This document shows positions 47,400 to 61,300 of a DNA stretch of 64,000 bases, piece by piece (within the stretch, counting starts at the first letter, position 1; every line of letters begins with the position of its first letter). The stretch covers positions 21,274,687 to 21,338,686 of the forward strand of contig LS997563.1 in NCBI GenBank assembly GCA_000469685.2, given 5' to 3'. The DNA is from Haemonchus contortus (lineage: Eukaryota > Nematoda > Chromadorea > Rhabditida > Trichostrongylidae). The position numbers and the translations under genes are program-made. The notes under the pieces are model-generated. The model was not told the DNA's origin. It searched no databases and saw nothing but the letters and a program-made list of their open reading frames with translations.

Positions 47400-49283
47400 A
47401 ATAGGAAGCAGGAAGTGTAGTAGGGGAAGCTGCATGAGCGGAAAAGAAAAACTTGAAACGGAGGCTACCGTAAAATAGTCTTCAGATTCTCAGGGACCGA
47501 TTGTGGACTCGAGGCGGATGCAGAGCAGAAAAGGCAGCATGGTTCTGGAACGAGTTCTAGAGCAGAAAAGAGACCAAGTCCTATCAAAGGACGCGAGCTC
47601 CAGAAGATCTAGCTGTCTATAGAAGTTGCAATAAGCCAACCGAGGCTACCCCATCAAAGTCAGAGAGCACGGAACTTGTCGCTTTAAAGCAGCTTGACAG
47701 TCGCGAACGGTGACTGTTCTTTTTTTGGCTGGTCAGAGCCCGGCATCGAGCTACCCAAGTTATCGAAGAAACGAAGGTTGCAAGGAACGGCAACAGTGCC
47801 TAGAAACCCAGCTGAATTCATACCCTCCAGTTTTGGCTTCTGGATCTTATCAGATACTTTCAATTGTAAGCATATCCTGCCAACCACCTTCGCGTTTCCA
47901 TCCTACCCAATGCAGCCCTCCTGAGTTAAAAGGCAATATGTTCAGGGTAACAGGAGTTGTTATTTCCGTCAATACACATATATATTCATACACGCACATA
48001 TGTACCTACATACATACATACATATATACATTTATACATCCATACATGCATGTATACATACACATACACATACACACACATACACATACAGGACTTCTAT
48101 TTGTCTTTCTTAACATTTCCTTTTGGAATTGAACTTTGTTGTTAGAACACATCCTTTGCATTTATTAAAACATCGCCAATTCTAGTTGGAAAAATACCTT
48201 CTTTCGCCAAACGATGGAGTTGTTCTTTGGGAGCCTGCATAATTGACGTAGGAATGATCAAGGATATCGAACAAGAAAAAAAATGACAGTAAAGCAAATT
48301 TCTGAAAGAGTTTATGGGGAAATAGGGCTGCTGACATAAGTGAAAGGGACCCGAAAGAAATACTGATTTAGAATAACTTATTCTATTCACAGTCTCTCAA
48401 CCTGCCGATTATTCTGTACACAGTCCCTCAACCTGCTGGTTTATAGGGAGAAAAACCTGAAAAAAATTTGATCCTGACTATTTAATTCTTCGTGATCTAC
48501 AGGATACCTGCATGGATGTCTGGTGACCGAGCCTTCTCAAGCGTTTCAGAGCTTCCAAAGATCAAATCAAGGTCAAGGTTTGATTGGAACCCATTAGGCG
48601 GAGAACAAATCACAAGCGGTACTTCTCTACGTGGCCCACGGAATGTGCCCATACGTTCCTCATTGAAATAACTTGTTAATGACTGATCATCTCCCAAGGT
48701 AGATACCAAGTATTCGCTCTAATCGAACGAGCGGTCCCCGGGCCGCTGTCAAACGACAGCGTGGGTGTTCACCGCGGGACTAGAAGCAAAACAAAAGCTT
48801 GCAGTTTAGCTGCCAGCCGTCTGTGCCCAAGTGCCACCTGGAACTTCTGCACGGTTTCATTTCACGTTTGCTCTCAAAGCAATTGTATCGTTATCGCTGT
48901 TGGTCATAAAATCTTAAACAAGCTTTTAAAGTTCAAGCGATGTCCGTCCGGGTGGATGGCCCAGTCAGTCGCCTTGTTTACTAATCGATCGCAGCGGTGG
49001 CCTGGTTGGTGGCCGGCGTCTCGTCCTTTACCGCCCGCAACCATGACGTGGAACAACCGATACCTTCTGAATCCTAATCGCTTAGGCCAAGGGAGTAGTT
49101 TATACTGCAATGAACTTGGCTATCCGAATAAACTTTCACTCTCCTGTAGATCGTTCACGCTAACATATCTTATCATCGTGTTGTTCTGCCTGTAACTAGT
49201 CGTCCATGGGAGCAAGGAGGGCATTCCCTCGTGCTGTTAGAGAAGGGAATATGAGATGGTGATTTTCTCAATTTTTCGATTTC
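47400..49283. other. Intergenic, with ACAT/ACATAC microsatellite
   Basis: From 47976 to 48091 the sequence is an imperfect ACAT/CATA/ACACAT microsatellite; the open frame over it is an artefact of the repeat. GC-richer sequence at 48730-49090 holds TGGCCCAGTCAGTCG (48957-48971), reminiscent of a tRNA A box without a B box. No gene assigned. Confidence 0.4.
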
Positions 49284-49285
49284 AG
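49270..49285 (+). promoter_or_regulatory. Probable trans-splice (or intron) acceptor before the coiled-coil gene
   Basis: TTTTTCGATTTCAG ends at 49285, 40 bases before the ATG at 49326. In nematodes such a site just upstream of the first ATG often receives a spliced leader. It could instead be the acceptor of a 5' UTR intron. Confidence 0.45.
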
Positions 49286-49325
49286 AATGTGCTGAGCTCG
49301 AGTTAACGTACTGAATTGACTGAAA

Positions 49326-52300
49326 ATGGCTTCCGATGTTGCATTTTACGCTGAGCGCCTCGCTCACAAGGAGCACGAACTCACTGTTAGTTTTAATGAA
49401 TAGCAATTAATTTTCCTAAATTCCCTACAGTCAGAGAAATTTCATTTCTACCTCGAGCTCAATATCAAAATTGAAATCAAACGTTTCAGGAATTTCAAGC
49501 CGCCTTCAATAAGTATAAACTCAAAACGAAGGTCAAATTTGATCAACTACGTAAGGAAGTGAATGCTTATTGTACTGAACATGGCTTCTCACTCAATGAA
49601 AAAGAGGCGAGCATTCTCATTCATTTTAAAAGAAATACCGGGTCACTTTGTCTCTGTCTTGCTGGGCATTTCACATTAATTTGACCTCTTTGACGAAGCA
49701 CTTCATACGTTGTTATGTGATCTTGAAGCATTTGGTGATGATGTGGGTGGTCGGGTTTCCTTGGGTGCTCGTGGCGCAGTGACGACAGGTTCTATTCATT
49801 GCGCACTTGGTCTTCGATCAGTTCCTATTCGAGTTCTTCTCCTTATAGCTTCGTATAGATAATTTTGCTACAAGAAACGTTCGAAAAGTTGAAGAACATA
49901 CTTACATAGGTTCTGTCGTACTCGAGCCATTCACCTTTATGTAACGCCCGTAACGCTGCCCTTTTGATTGGCAATCTTTGAGCCATTATAGGGCCCTATT
50001 TAGGCCGTCTTCGGTTATGACAGCGCCACATACGGCATACGGGGGCTCTACATATTCATTCTAGTGGGATATCTCAAAAGCCATTTTCATCGTGAACAGT
50101 GCCTTTAAACCCCGAAACAAGTTCTTAAAAGTTTGTCCATTACCTCTTCGGTGTTCGATATGAAGGGCTGGGGGCAGGCGTGGGGAGATGGGGGGAGGGG
50201 AGGGGGTGGTAGAGGATTTTGACTTAAAAGGGCGCTGATAGTTTTAGAACAGTCAATTTGAGAGTCTCTTATCACCAAATCAAAATTATCTTTTTCCAGA
50301 ATAACGCATTGCTTTTGATCCGTCTAGCTGAAAATGAGACGGCGATGGAGGCGGCTAATAGAGAGGCCGAGGTTTTGAGGAAGGAGCTGTCCAGAAAGCA
50401 GACTCAACTCAATGATCAGCAAATTTTGATCAAGGTAAGCAGCTGTATTCGGACAAGTGGTCAGCAAAGAAATTTGGAGTGTTTGTCTTTTCATTTGCTG
50501 CTATTTGTTCCAGATCATATGAATGAACTTTTTAGAACATGGAAGAACAGCTCCGTACCTTGCAACCCCTGAGCTCAGTGGAAATTCAGGAACGAAAACG
50601 AGCAGCTCAAATGCTCGACATGGATCGAATCCATCAGCAGATGCTCTTCAAGGTTTTTTTTGCCACCTTTACTGTTGGTTTGGAAAGTGAACGGTTTTTT
50701 TTTTCAGGACGAACGAATTGTTGAGTTGAACAATGTCATCCTGGACAAGGAGAGGCAGATCCTTGATCTACAGGTACGAGTGGGTGTCAATAACAACTGG
50801 GTGGCTGCGGCTCTAAAGTTACAGAGTGCGATATAGCAACTTTCGATAAAAGAGTTTTCTCTGCTTTTTTTCGTGTCGCCGCAAGCATTCGCTGTCGACC
50901 TTTTCACCAAAACTGATTTCGCTTAAGTTCTTCTAGGTAAACACTTGGTAATAGGAATTTTGTAGGAGTTGTGCCGCGAACAAGGCGAAGTTGCCAGTGT
51001 GACATCACAGGCAGCCCGAATCGTCCAAAGGCAGTGGGAGGTAAGGAACCAAAATTTTCTTTTCAAGTACTGGAACATATCTTGAAACCTGAGGGTTGCA
51101 TTAGGTTCAATTGCTCAGATGACTGTTTTTAGGATAAGAACCGTGAAAGACGTGAAGTTGGTACAGAAACGGATGCGTCGCTATGGAGTGCAGTTAGGCC
51201 AGCACAGGAGAGTCGTGCTCGTAGCGATTCTCCGGGACGAGCTGTACCTAGTAGAGGTTAGTGCACAACTTTTGAAGGTTTTTATGATCTGAGAAAGCAC
51301 AAGTGTAGCAGAGAGACTCGGTGGTGAAAGGAAACTTATGGAAGATTGGGGTACAACTGTTTTCGTAAACAATGTTGACTGTAGAATCCATTATTCTATA
51401 CTAGTGTGTAATGTAACTCCTAACCGGCAGCTCGAGGTAAATGCCTATCGATGTACTCTCCTAAGCCGTACAGGTTGCTCCAGCCGACTTCGTAGATCTC
51501 TCTGTAAAATAAAGTGTAAAGGGCGACCCCGAAACGCAAGCAACGGCTGGAGAGAATCCTAGTGAATGGAATTCTTGAAGGATTCCTTGAAACGTGCTGT
51601 CGCTTCAAAACCTACTCTTAAATTGGAATCTGATCCTTATTCTGAGTTCCAAGCACCGCAGCTTTCGAGATCTCCTTCTCGGATTTTCTCGCTGTTCTGT
51701 ATGAAACTATTCATCGAAAGACAGTATGAATGGATTTGTTCAGGATTTAGTTGCTTGTGGTTGCAATAACCTCAAAGCGAACTTGAAGGTTATATTTGTC
51801 CATTACTCTGAGATTCTATTTAATTCCTATTCTGAGTTTATAATTGTTCGACCGCATGTCATTCCTCCTATCTCTGGATGCTGATAAGTGGTTCTGAAAT
51901 GCCCCCACGATGATAAAAGGAGGTATGTGTGGTCTTGGCAGTGTAGGATTTTACCTACCGCCGGGAATGTGCATGTATCTAAGGGTTGGGTCCTTCGAGA
52001 AAGTGAGAATGTAGCTGCAATCAGGAAAAGCGTGGTGTTGAGCCTCTTCGGAGGATAGAGCTTGGAAGGCAAAAGGAGCCAAGTTGACTTGAGTGACCCC
52101 CTTTTTTTCAAATATTTTCCTTAGCGAGCGCAAGTCAACGAGTACGATACCGGGTGAACCCATGGGGAATGAAGGGTTTATTGTATTGTACGGAAATGAT
52201 ATTCTTTGTTCAAGGAACAGCAAACACTTCACCTCCTCCCCTCGACCCCAGCGAAGCGCTCGAGCGATCCAACAGGCGAGATGACGATGAAGATCTTCCG

Positions 52301-55300
52301 AACACATCAAACTCTCTTTTGGTAAGTTCATTAAAACTTCCATCGAGTGTGAATCAGCTTTTAATTCTCGATTTTAAGGGTAAAAGTCTTGAATGGGATT
52401 CGAGCCTGCGGAAGAAGAATCGGAAACGTGTGACGTTCGATCTGATCTCGACATTCCAGCAACCGCTGCAACCGATTAAGTACGTCAATTTCTCTCACTC
52501 AGAAAATACCCAAGCGAGGGAAACTTTCGATCTGTGCTGAATGGAGCGAAGCTAGGTTTTGCTTGGTTAATTAGAAAAAGAAGTTCCGGAATGCTGCTTT
52601 CTAACAGCTAGGCTGGAAGCAGCATTCCGGAACTTCGGATAGATTCTTCCAAAATAAGAAGTGACCACGGCCAGCTATAAATATCGAGTAGTAAGCCGAC
52701 TTAGCTGTATCCAAGTTAGGCTTGCGGAAAAAGGGCACAGCGAAGCAAAGTGCTTCGGATTGCTCAGCGGAAAAGGCTCGGTATTGCTTTTGGCAATCAC
52801 CCGCCTCTCTGCTACCGGGTCTGTTACAGTGAAAAATCCTTTTTGAGTAGATAGAATATAGGCGTTTGCTACTGTCGGGGTTTCCTTATGGTCGGGACGA
52901 AAGAGAAGGGAGCAGGAGTATACGGTTTGAAGAAAGAGTAAAATACCGTGAGCTCACTACCGATGTCACAGGGTGCCCCTGTCAGTGTTGTCACCCTGAT
53001 ATACTGCATTCCGTTTCCGTATTGGTTGTTCAATTCGTGGCTAGGTTCGACGAGACGTTAAAAAAGGCTTGTTGGCGGTGTACCATCAATGCTTCCACTT
53101 ATTAGGAGTACCAGATATTCATGTCAAGCTCTTAAGGGAAACTAAGGCAAAAAGTGGGAAAGGTTCGAGGCCAAACGAGGGTCTAATTTGGTTAAGTATC
53201 CATCGCTAGCATTGCAGCCAGCATTTAATAATTCCGAATTCTTCCGAGGCCTCTCGAAGTAAAGTCGCCGATGGTCCTTCCCCACCGACAATTCTGCTTC
53301 CGCTGGCTGTTAATAATGCAATTTGTCATATGCAGAGGATGCTTAAGCGAACGCTTGGATGTGTTCCTTTCTTCGATCATTATCCATCAGAATACAGTAG
53401 TGACAGATCTGCTCAAAAAAGCGAAATCATTGTTTTGTTCGAGCACCGAGGTTTCGTGTTATTTCAAAGATCTGAGAAGGCTTATTTCTGGAAGACAGGC
53501 CCTGTGATTGATTCATTTTCACAAATGGAGAATTATTCCATATAGTATGAGAAGGCAGTTATGCGATAGCTCCATGATTGAGGTCTACATTCGATGATGC
53601 GCCGGGATTTTAGTTAGCCCTTAGCCACTTGAATGAGGTGAGCACCTCCTCCGTGAGTGGTACTAACTGGTAAGTACTCATGCAAGGTTCATTCCTCAGC
53701 GAAGGTTTCCCTCTCTTACTAAACCCAGTTGCACCGTTCCGTAATATAAGGGACGCTTTTCAAGGAGAAAAGCTATTCAATGGGATAGATCATTTCTTGG
53801 TAAAACTGGGTCTCATTTCCATGCTCGGAATCAATTCTAGCAGTAGCCATCTCTAAGTGCTCGACCTCACGCTCAAATCTCTTCGCCACGGATGGCAACA
53901 TGGCCAGCGATGGCTAGGCCAACTCTCATTGCTCGGAGCCAGATGTATTTGAACAGATTTTTTCCGTTGCTGATGAAAAAAGCTCGCCGAACGCACAGTC
54001 AGTGACTGTCTCTCTTTATTCAAAGGGGCATCACGAGCTCCTAATGAAGTTATTTCCAGTCTTTGGGAAGAGCTCTACTTCGCCGCCTAGGTTAGGAGCT
54101 TAGCAATCGAAAGATTCTGATTATCAGACATCGTGAAGTGCAAAGAATTCTGCATAGACACAGTTAACAACACACAAGGAGCTCGAGTACGCTCGCGTGG
54201 CGTATCCAAAGAACATTACTTGGGATCCAAAAAGCTATGCTGGAAAGCTCGGTGCATTGAGAAACTATACCGCCAACAGTAGAAGTATGATGTAGATTCG
54301 TTCGAATGGCCTGGTCGCACCCGCATACTCCGAGACCTCGATCTCGTCGAGGACTTGGGAAACAAGTCATGATAAACATGGCCAGAGAAGGGGGCAGCTG
54401 AGTTTTCACCAAGATATGATCTACTTATGGCCATTCAAATAGTGTGCATCTTGAAGAATCGTACCGTGAACGTTTCAAATGCAACGCTAAATATGGGTTT
54501 GCTTTGCTCTGCTCAAGAGTATGCCTTATCACGGAAATGACCCTCGTCTGTGATCACGTAAACCATAAAATTCTTAGCATAGTCACTAGCAATCTATGAT
54601 CTTCTAGACACTTGATTGCGACCTTCTCAGACTGACAAAGACGGAAGGTCTCTCCAACCCCAGGGTGTTCCATAAAAACAAGCAAAATTAGGATGTAGTT
54701 TTTTGAGTTTTCAAATTACAGCCTCATGGAGTAGGATGAGTTGAATTTAGTGAAAAGTGAATTCAGAGTAATTCTTAAAGCCTACTAATCCACCAGTGAG
54801 TTGAGTTATAACAAAAAAAAAACAATGGGAAACGACAGCTCGTGTTTCTTGCGCTTTTTTTGAGTTTGTTCTAGTAAAAGACATAGGACATCCAGAGGTG
54901 GTGACAATACCATGCATGTGATTGGAAACTTTTCGATATTATAGTTTTTTGTTTTATACAAGATTAAATTGTGAAATTCTATTCCGTGTTCAGGTGATTT
55001 TTAAATGGTGACCTTGTCAATGAAACCTTGTAAACTCTTATTCGATTTTGATTGAAAGTTGAATGTGTGGCATAACCTAGAAGGGAAATGAGGAGCTCAC
55101 GCTGTTCAAAAACACACTGTCGTCTTTATAAATGATTTTGATAAAAAGTCCTGTAGTGATTCGTTCCTTTAGACCTTGAAGTAGAAGTACTGGAACTTTC
55201 TCTGAGAATATTAAGAAAACTACCGAAAGGTGGATTAAACGAATATCTGCCGAGAGATGATTCCTAAGTCAGAGTGAAGATAAGGAACGGTGAAGTATCC

Positions 55301-58300
55301 CCACCCGTTGACCTTTCGGTTAGGTTGACAAATTCCTTTAGGAAGAAAGACAGAGGAAGGGCTTGAAATTGAACAAGCCAATTGCCGGTAACTCCAGACT
55401 TCATCTTCATGCTTTAGGTTTTTCGCTGAAGCTGTAGGGCCACATCTGCCTTTCCATTCTAGAACCATAAACATTCCTGCTTCCTACCAACTCGGTATCC
55501 AATTCCAGGGTATTGCCTTGAAAAAGGCATGACGGTGGTTAGTACCTCCAATCTTAGGGGTGGACTGGTTCAAGGTAATAATATTGAATCAAGATGTCTT
55601 CAGCAGCAATTAAAGAAAGTTCTTAGTTGAGTCCGGTCCCATAGGGTGATGGAGCAGAAAAAAAGAGCGCTCACTGCTGAGATACATCGAAAAGTGTGAA
55701 GAATGTAGAACTGAGTAAGAGAATAGCCATTTCTGGGAGGGTCACCGTGGAAGGCAATGAACAGTCTCATTGAGTTCGTCTTTATGCAAATCTTGTTCGT
55801 AATCCATGGCTAGTTTCGCTCCATGCCAATTCTGTTTCGCACTTTGCCCAAACACTTCAACTCGTTGGGAGAATTTTCAAAAAAAAACTCCTCATCGTTT
55901 CAGGTCTCCATCTGGAGAACAAGTGAATGCTTTACTAGAACTCACTGAAGATAACGAACGGTTACGAAGAGAATTGCTCGAGGCAAACACTAATCTTGGA
56001 CAGTTACAGACTAGACTTAATGAGGTAAGCAGGAGTAACTCTATTAACTGTTTTTTGCTACTTCATTTAAGCATAAAGGTAATCTGATGCTTTGGTTCCA
56101 AGCTCTTTCTTATTTAATCAAATTTCGCTAGATTTCGATGCGTTCATTTTGAACACTTCAGATTTAGTTGGTATATCCCTGAATTTGAGCACTTCCGGTG
56201 TATTTTTGTCACTTCTCTCTCTTTGCCCATTATTGCTGTGCGCAAACCTTACTCTCTCACGAACATTTGGAGCATTGTCTATTTTTCGGAGAGAGTAGGC
56301 TTGAAGAAGTCTCTGAAGTGTTCGCACCATAGCCGAACAATCAAGGGCCTAAAACTGAGAAGCATCGCCGTCCAGAATTCTTTGACAATCTGGAAATTTC
56401 TTCCTCTTTGACATTGATCGTACACAATTTCTATCATAATACCAGGAGACAAGACATTTCTGCTGCTCTTTATTTAATCGCTCCCCTCGTTCCATTCCCT
56501 CTACTTCATAAGAACTCATGTAAATCCCTTCGTGTACATTAATGACATAAATGAAAAAGTTAACCAGATAACTGACTTTGATAATCTTCCTGTACCTTGA
56601 GGAAGCGTTCGTCTCCAGATTCAAATTTCCGTTACAAATACCTCTTGAAAACTCGCTTTCTAAAGAAGCTATGATTCTTCCCACAACAAAAAACGCGTGA
56701 AATAGATTTTTGACCTGAGCCTCACCCCTTAAGAACCTAGCTGCAGGCTACGAGTTTGGGCAAAAAGTTCAGGAACTGCTGATGAGTCTCCTTCGTCTGT
56801 TTTGTTGACCTTTTCCTGACTTCTGCCGAATTTCCATGTGGAGCAGAACCATGTTTCATTTTGGGGATTTGGTCTCATTTCTTCTATTGCCTCCAACTTT
56901 TTCCCACGTTCTAGTACGTTTTTGAACAGAGTTATGAAACATTTATCTCAGCCGCTTCCACCGTAAAGCAAACCCCTTCCATTTCATAAATTTGACCATA
57001 CTGCCATACTTCTGTTGCTTCTATTTTTTTTCGCATTTTGGATCGTTTTTGAACAGAGTTATATACTTTTTTGAAAAAAAAAAACTTTTATTTGAAAGCA
57101 CTCCTTGCCCATCATGGGCAGAGCTTCGCTACATTTACGCATGCCCAGCTCGCATAAGGCCTTGCTTACTCATTTAAATATTTCTTCTCTGGCTTCCACG
57201 CCTTTGTTCAATGAAGTTATGAACCAATGTGGAAAGTATCGCCCGCTGTAGGAACACTCCGCCCACCGCCGGTACGCCTAATTCCTTTCACTTATTATTC
57301 CATGCCTTACCTTTGCTCGTTTCTTCTCAGCATTTGGGTTGTAATGAAGCCTAATCTAGAAGTTTTGCCCTTGAAATAGCCTCCCCCTGTGCATGCCCGG
57401 TCAGTTCGCTGACTTTTTGTGTGCCCTTTCGGTCTTGCTCTATACCCAACCCATCCCAAACTTGACCCGACTTCTGCAGGTGCTTCTTTAGGTAATATTG
57501 AGTTTCCTCGCAATCAAATAAACAAACAGATAAACAAACAGACAGACAGACAAACCAATTAGGAACTTGAGTGAAAGAGTCGAGTCTTGAAAGTTCCATG
57601 TTGGAAGTGTTTGATCCTTTTGGATTCCTTGGGGTGGTTTTTACATCGCGAATTAGCCTTTCTAAAGTTGAGTTTACTATGCTTTTTTCAGAATTTTTGA
57701 AAGTTTTTTTCATCTGAAATTAGAAGAAATAAGAGTGGACTCGTGAGATTTGTCGATAAAACGGGATCTAAGCCAGGGTCTCAAGAAAGTAAGCGTTCCC
57801 TAGAAATGATGTGATTACACAAAAGGTTTTGTATGAATCCATTTGATGGAGTGAGTAACTTAGTTTTGGTTGGACTGTGATTACCATCTGAAAAGCCAAG
57901 AAAATTATACCTTTTGGGAAAATGAATTGCATAGTGGACTACACATGGATTTCACCTGGAAAAAGCAGGCTCTCTTTCGATTCGGAAAACACTGTAGTGT
58001 ACCTACGCGGAATTGATGTTGGCAAGAATTGACGACGTCTCTCCGTTGATGGATTGACCGTGAAGTTAAAAGCCAATCTCACGGTGGTCACACGAAAGTG
58101 GTGCACAACTCGATCGCGCCGGGTATCATTATCGGAAACGCAAGATGATGATTGGGTGGATTTACTAGTAGGTGATGGTCTCGCAGTCGAGACTCGAGCA
58201 GAACATCACCGCAGTATGGGTACAGCGTGTGATTTGGCAGCACCATCAAATTGCCCACTCCAGCGGTATTGACCCGGTTTCCTGTACTGTTGAATTGCTT

Positions 58301-61300
58301 TTAATGTGGGAGCGAACAGATCTTAAAAAGGGTGTTTGAAAAGATTAGCAAAACCAATGGTGAAATCTGAAGAAAACTCCGCTTAACTTCCGGGCCATGA
58401 CGCTTTCTGTTATGCAACAGAACATCGACTCGTTCTATCCACTAATCCGTAGCTATCAAGAATCACGGTTTTCCCACTTTGTTATTTTCTACTTGTTCGA
58501 CATATGATTGGTTGAAACACTGTCCCAAAACCCAACACGATTCTCCTTAGCTCTATTTCTTTTCTTTATCCATCTCTCGTTGATTGCACTGGCATCAGGA
58601 TCGCATCCTATCCCTGGAATTTGAACTCGAGTCCCATTTCGGAGAGCAGCTTTTCGATTATGACAAAATTTATACTAGCATTGGAAGGGTGGATTTGTTG
58701 GACATTCTCTTGACAATATCTGACCTTCGGATTTTCAGGTCGATGCTGAGATGACAAGAGTAGTTCGTGACAGCAAAACCCAGTCGCTGAAAGCCCGAGC
58801 GGTAGCTCAAGGTCGAATCAAGGAACTTGAGGACCGAATGGCAGAACTAAAAGAAAACCATGCAGAACAGGTACTCTTTCTTTTTGCTGACACACACCGA
58901 TTCTGGTAATAACAAGACCATCCCCCGTATCGCTCTAGGTGGAGCGCCTGCAAACGGAAATCGAAAGCCTGAGAAGCACTCGAGAATGGGAAGTGGAACA
59001 GAATGCTCAACTGCGGGAGCAGTTGAATGAGACGAAGTAAGTTCTAAGATATCTTTGAAGTTTTGCTCAGCACAACTTGTGAACCTTATAAGGTAACCAT
59101 GAATCGATACCGCTTTTGTTCAATATGAGGTTCACTCAATTAAAAACTCGACAGTTACTAAGACTTTTGCTTAGTAAAAGGTTGGATTAGCCTGTTTCTC
59201 AGTTGGTGATAATCTCAGAAAGGGCTTCTTATTCGAGATTTTGTGTCGGAAAAACCTAAGTCGTACTTCTTTCACTAGGGATGGCGAAACATCAGCATGC
59301 ACCTTTATAAACGACCCATGGATTATGGTAGGGTGGTCGGGCCCGGCTGAGCTGTGAGACAAGGCATCGCTGCTTAGGAATTCCACCTTGTCAAGATGAC
59401 CACAACAGTGTTTAAGTGCCATCTTTTGAATGGTGCCTCGGGTGAACATATGCAGGCGAGAATAGAGGAGAGGAGGTAACTCTCTCCGATTCTTGTCCGT
59501 TCTTGCTGAAAAAAAAAACAGGTTTGCGAAAAGCTACGTTTTGTGTATTCGTACGGGTATATTCTCAGGGTAGAGGAATTGCCGTCAATGAGGAATCAGT
59601 ACAAGCTTTGGTCGAGGATTTTGCAAATGAAAAGTTGCACATACATATGTATAATAAAAGACTTTCGCTAATCCAACGTTATCTGACGTAAGTTTTGTCA
59701 AACGTCCAATTTCCCTTGAAGAATTGACTTCCCTGAGATAGAGAGCGACATCGGAACCAACCTTCTCTGGAAATATTCTCTATCAAGTTTTTATTGAAAT
59801 ACTGTTGGTTCAGTACCCCTCCCAAACCATGTGGGACAAGGATGTGAGTGGGGAGCCCTTCAAGCTTCCTGTGCACAGGTACATAATCCTCCTATTGCCA
59901 TTGCTCAGCGATACTGCTAGTAAAGGAGTCTTTCTATCTTATCTGATCCACAAAATCTTTTGCTATCGAATATGACGTGTCCTGCCTCGGAATAGGCGTG
60001 GATTTGGAACGATTCTATCAATAGTTGCTTGTATTTCCGCAAATGAACTGGTAGTTCCATGGGTGGACGACGGAGGTCTGTGTCAATTCCACAGGAAAGG
60101 ATTTAGCTCCCAGAAGCACAATCGTACATGTTTAGGACAAAAAATCACAAACTGACAGAAGAGCTGGATGCCAGTGAGAAAGCTAATCGAGACTGGGAAG
60201 TTAAGGTAAGAGTTTGTTCTTATAAGCACTATCACCTTTTATAATTGTAGACGCATAGTTTCGTTTCGTTAGTGAGCAGGGAACGTAGTGACGCCTGAAT
60301 GTGCAAACGAATGCTTAGCGCTACTGTCCATGAGGTGGTGGGACCTGTAGTCGAGCGTTCCAACGCTCAGGCGGCGCTCTTTAGCCTTCCATCCTAGGCC
60401 ACGTTGCACCGTGCCACGTCTTCGTTGCTGTGCGTGGCTCAACTGACCAACATACTCTGATGATCGTGTATACTGAAGTTAAGCGTGTCGGTATGGTACT
60501 GGTCGGGCTCTATTATATTTCGCGCTTCCCGAGTTCTTTGTTCCTTTCACCTTGTTCTTCCGATGAACGGGTCCGGCGATAATGGTACATGCTGACTCAA
60601 CCCTTAGTAGAGAGTTCCCTCTCCGCCATTCGCTAAAGTCGTTGGGAAGGAGTTTTGGGGAAGTTTGGGGAAGTGGGAAGAGAAAGCTCGAAGTCTCATC
60701 TCTTTGTAAATGTTCATCCATGCGATGTATTTTTCCCATCGGTACAAGGCAGAAACACTTTCTGCTGCATTATAACTCACTTCTTGTTTGTTTGTTTGCT
60801 TTGTTGGAATCTAATTTTACTTGTACCGGATTCACTTCATTAGATAGTAAGTCTCCAGTGAGAGGTTTATTAAGATTGGTTATGAGTCCGCTATACTAGA
60901 AGTGAATTTGCACTACTCTTTTTCATTCCAAACGGATGATTCGCTTAAGGCTGTGATAATCGTAATGGCGGGTCGGAGGCTGAATTGTTAGGGGTAGGGA
61001 ATACCTAACATCCGAAAATTCGGTCTCCGATTTCACAGGTATGCTAGTGTCTGTCTCGGAGTGACGTTATCCCTAGCGTCATCTGCCTACTGAAATCAAA
61101 AGTAGATGCTCTTTAACTTTAGCTCTTTGCTCTTTACCATACAGCTCTTATTAACTATCTGAATTTCTGTAGTGCACGTCTGCTTCGGTTCATTTTTTTT
61201 TGTCTTCTCCTACACCCCTAACTGGAGATCTTATTACCTTTTGTTTTGAATCATGATTTACTTCATTCGATTGTAGGTTAATGAATTATTATGTCATGGA

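Noticed and set aside
47710..48145. 140-codon and 62-codon ORFs rich in His, Tyr and Thr
   Set aside because: The composition comes from the ACAT/ACACAT microsatellite at 47976-48091.
59570..59691. Coiled-coil-gene exon after TTCTCAG at about 59570
   Set aside because: It is phase-compatible but not heptad-like. The exon at 60136-60205 also fits the phase and continues the coiled coil better.
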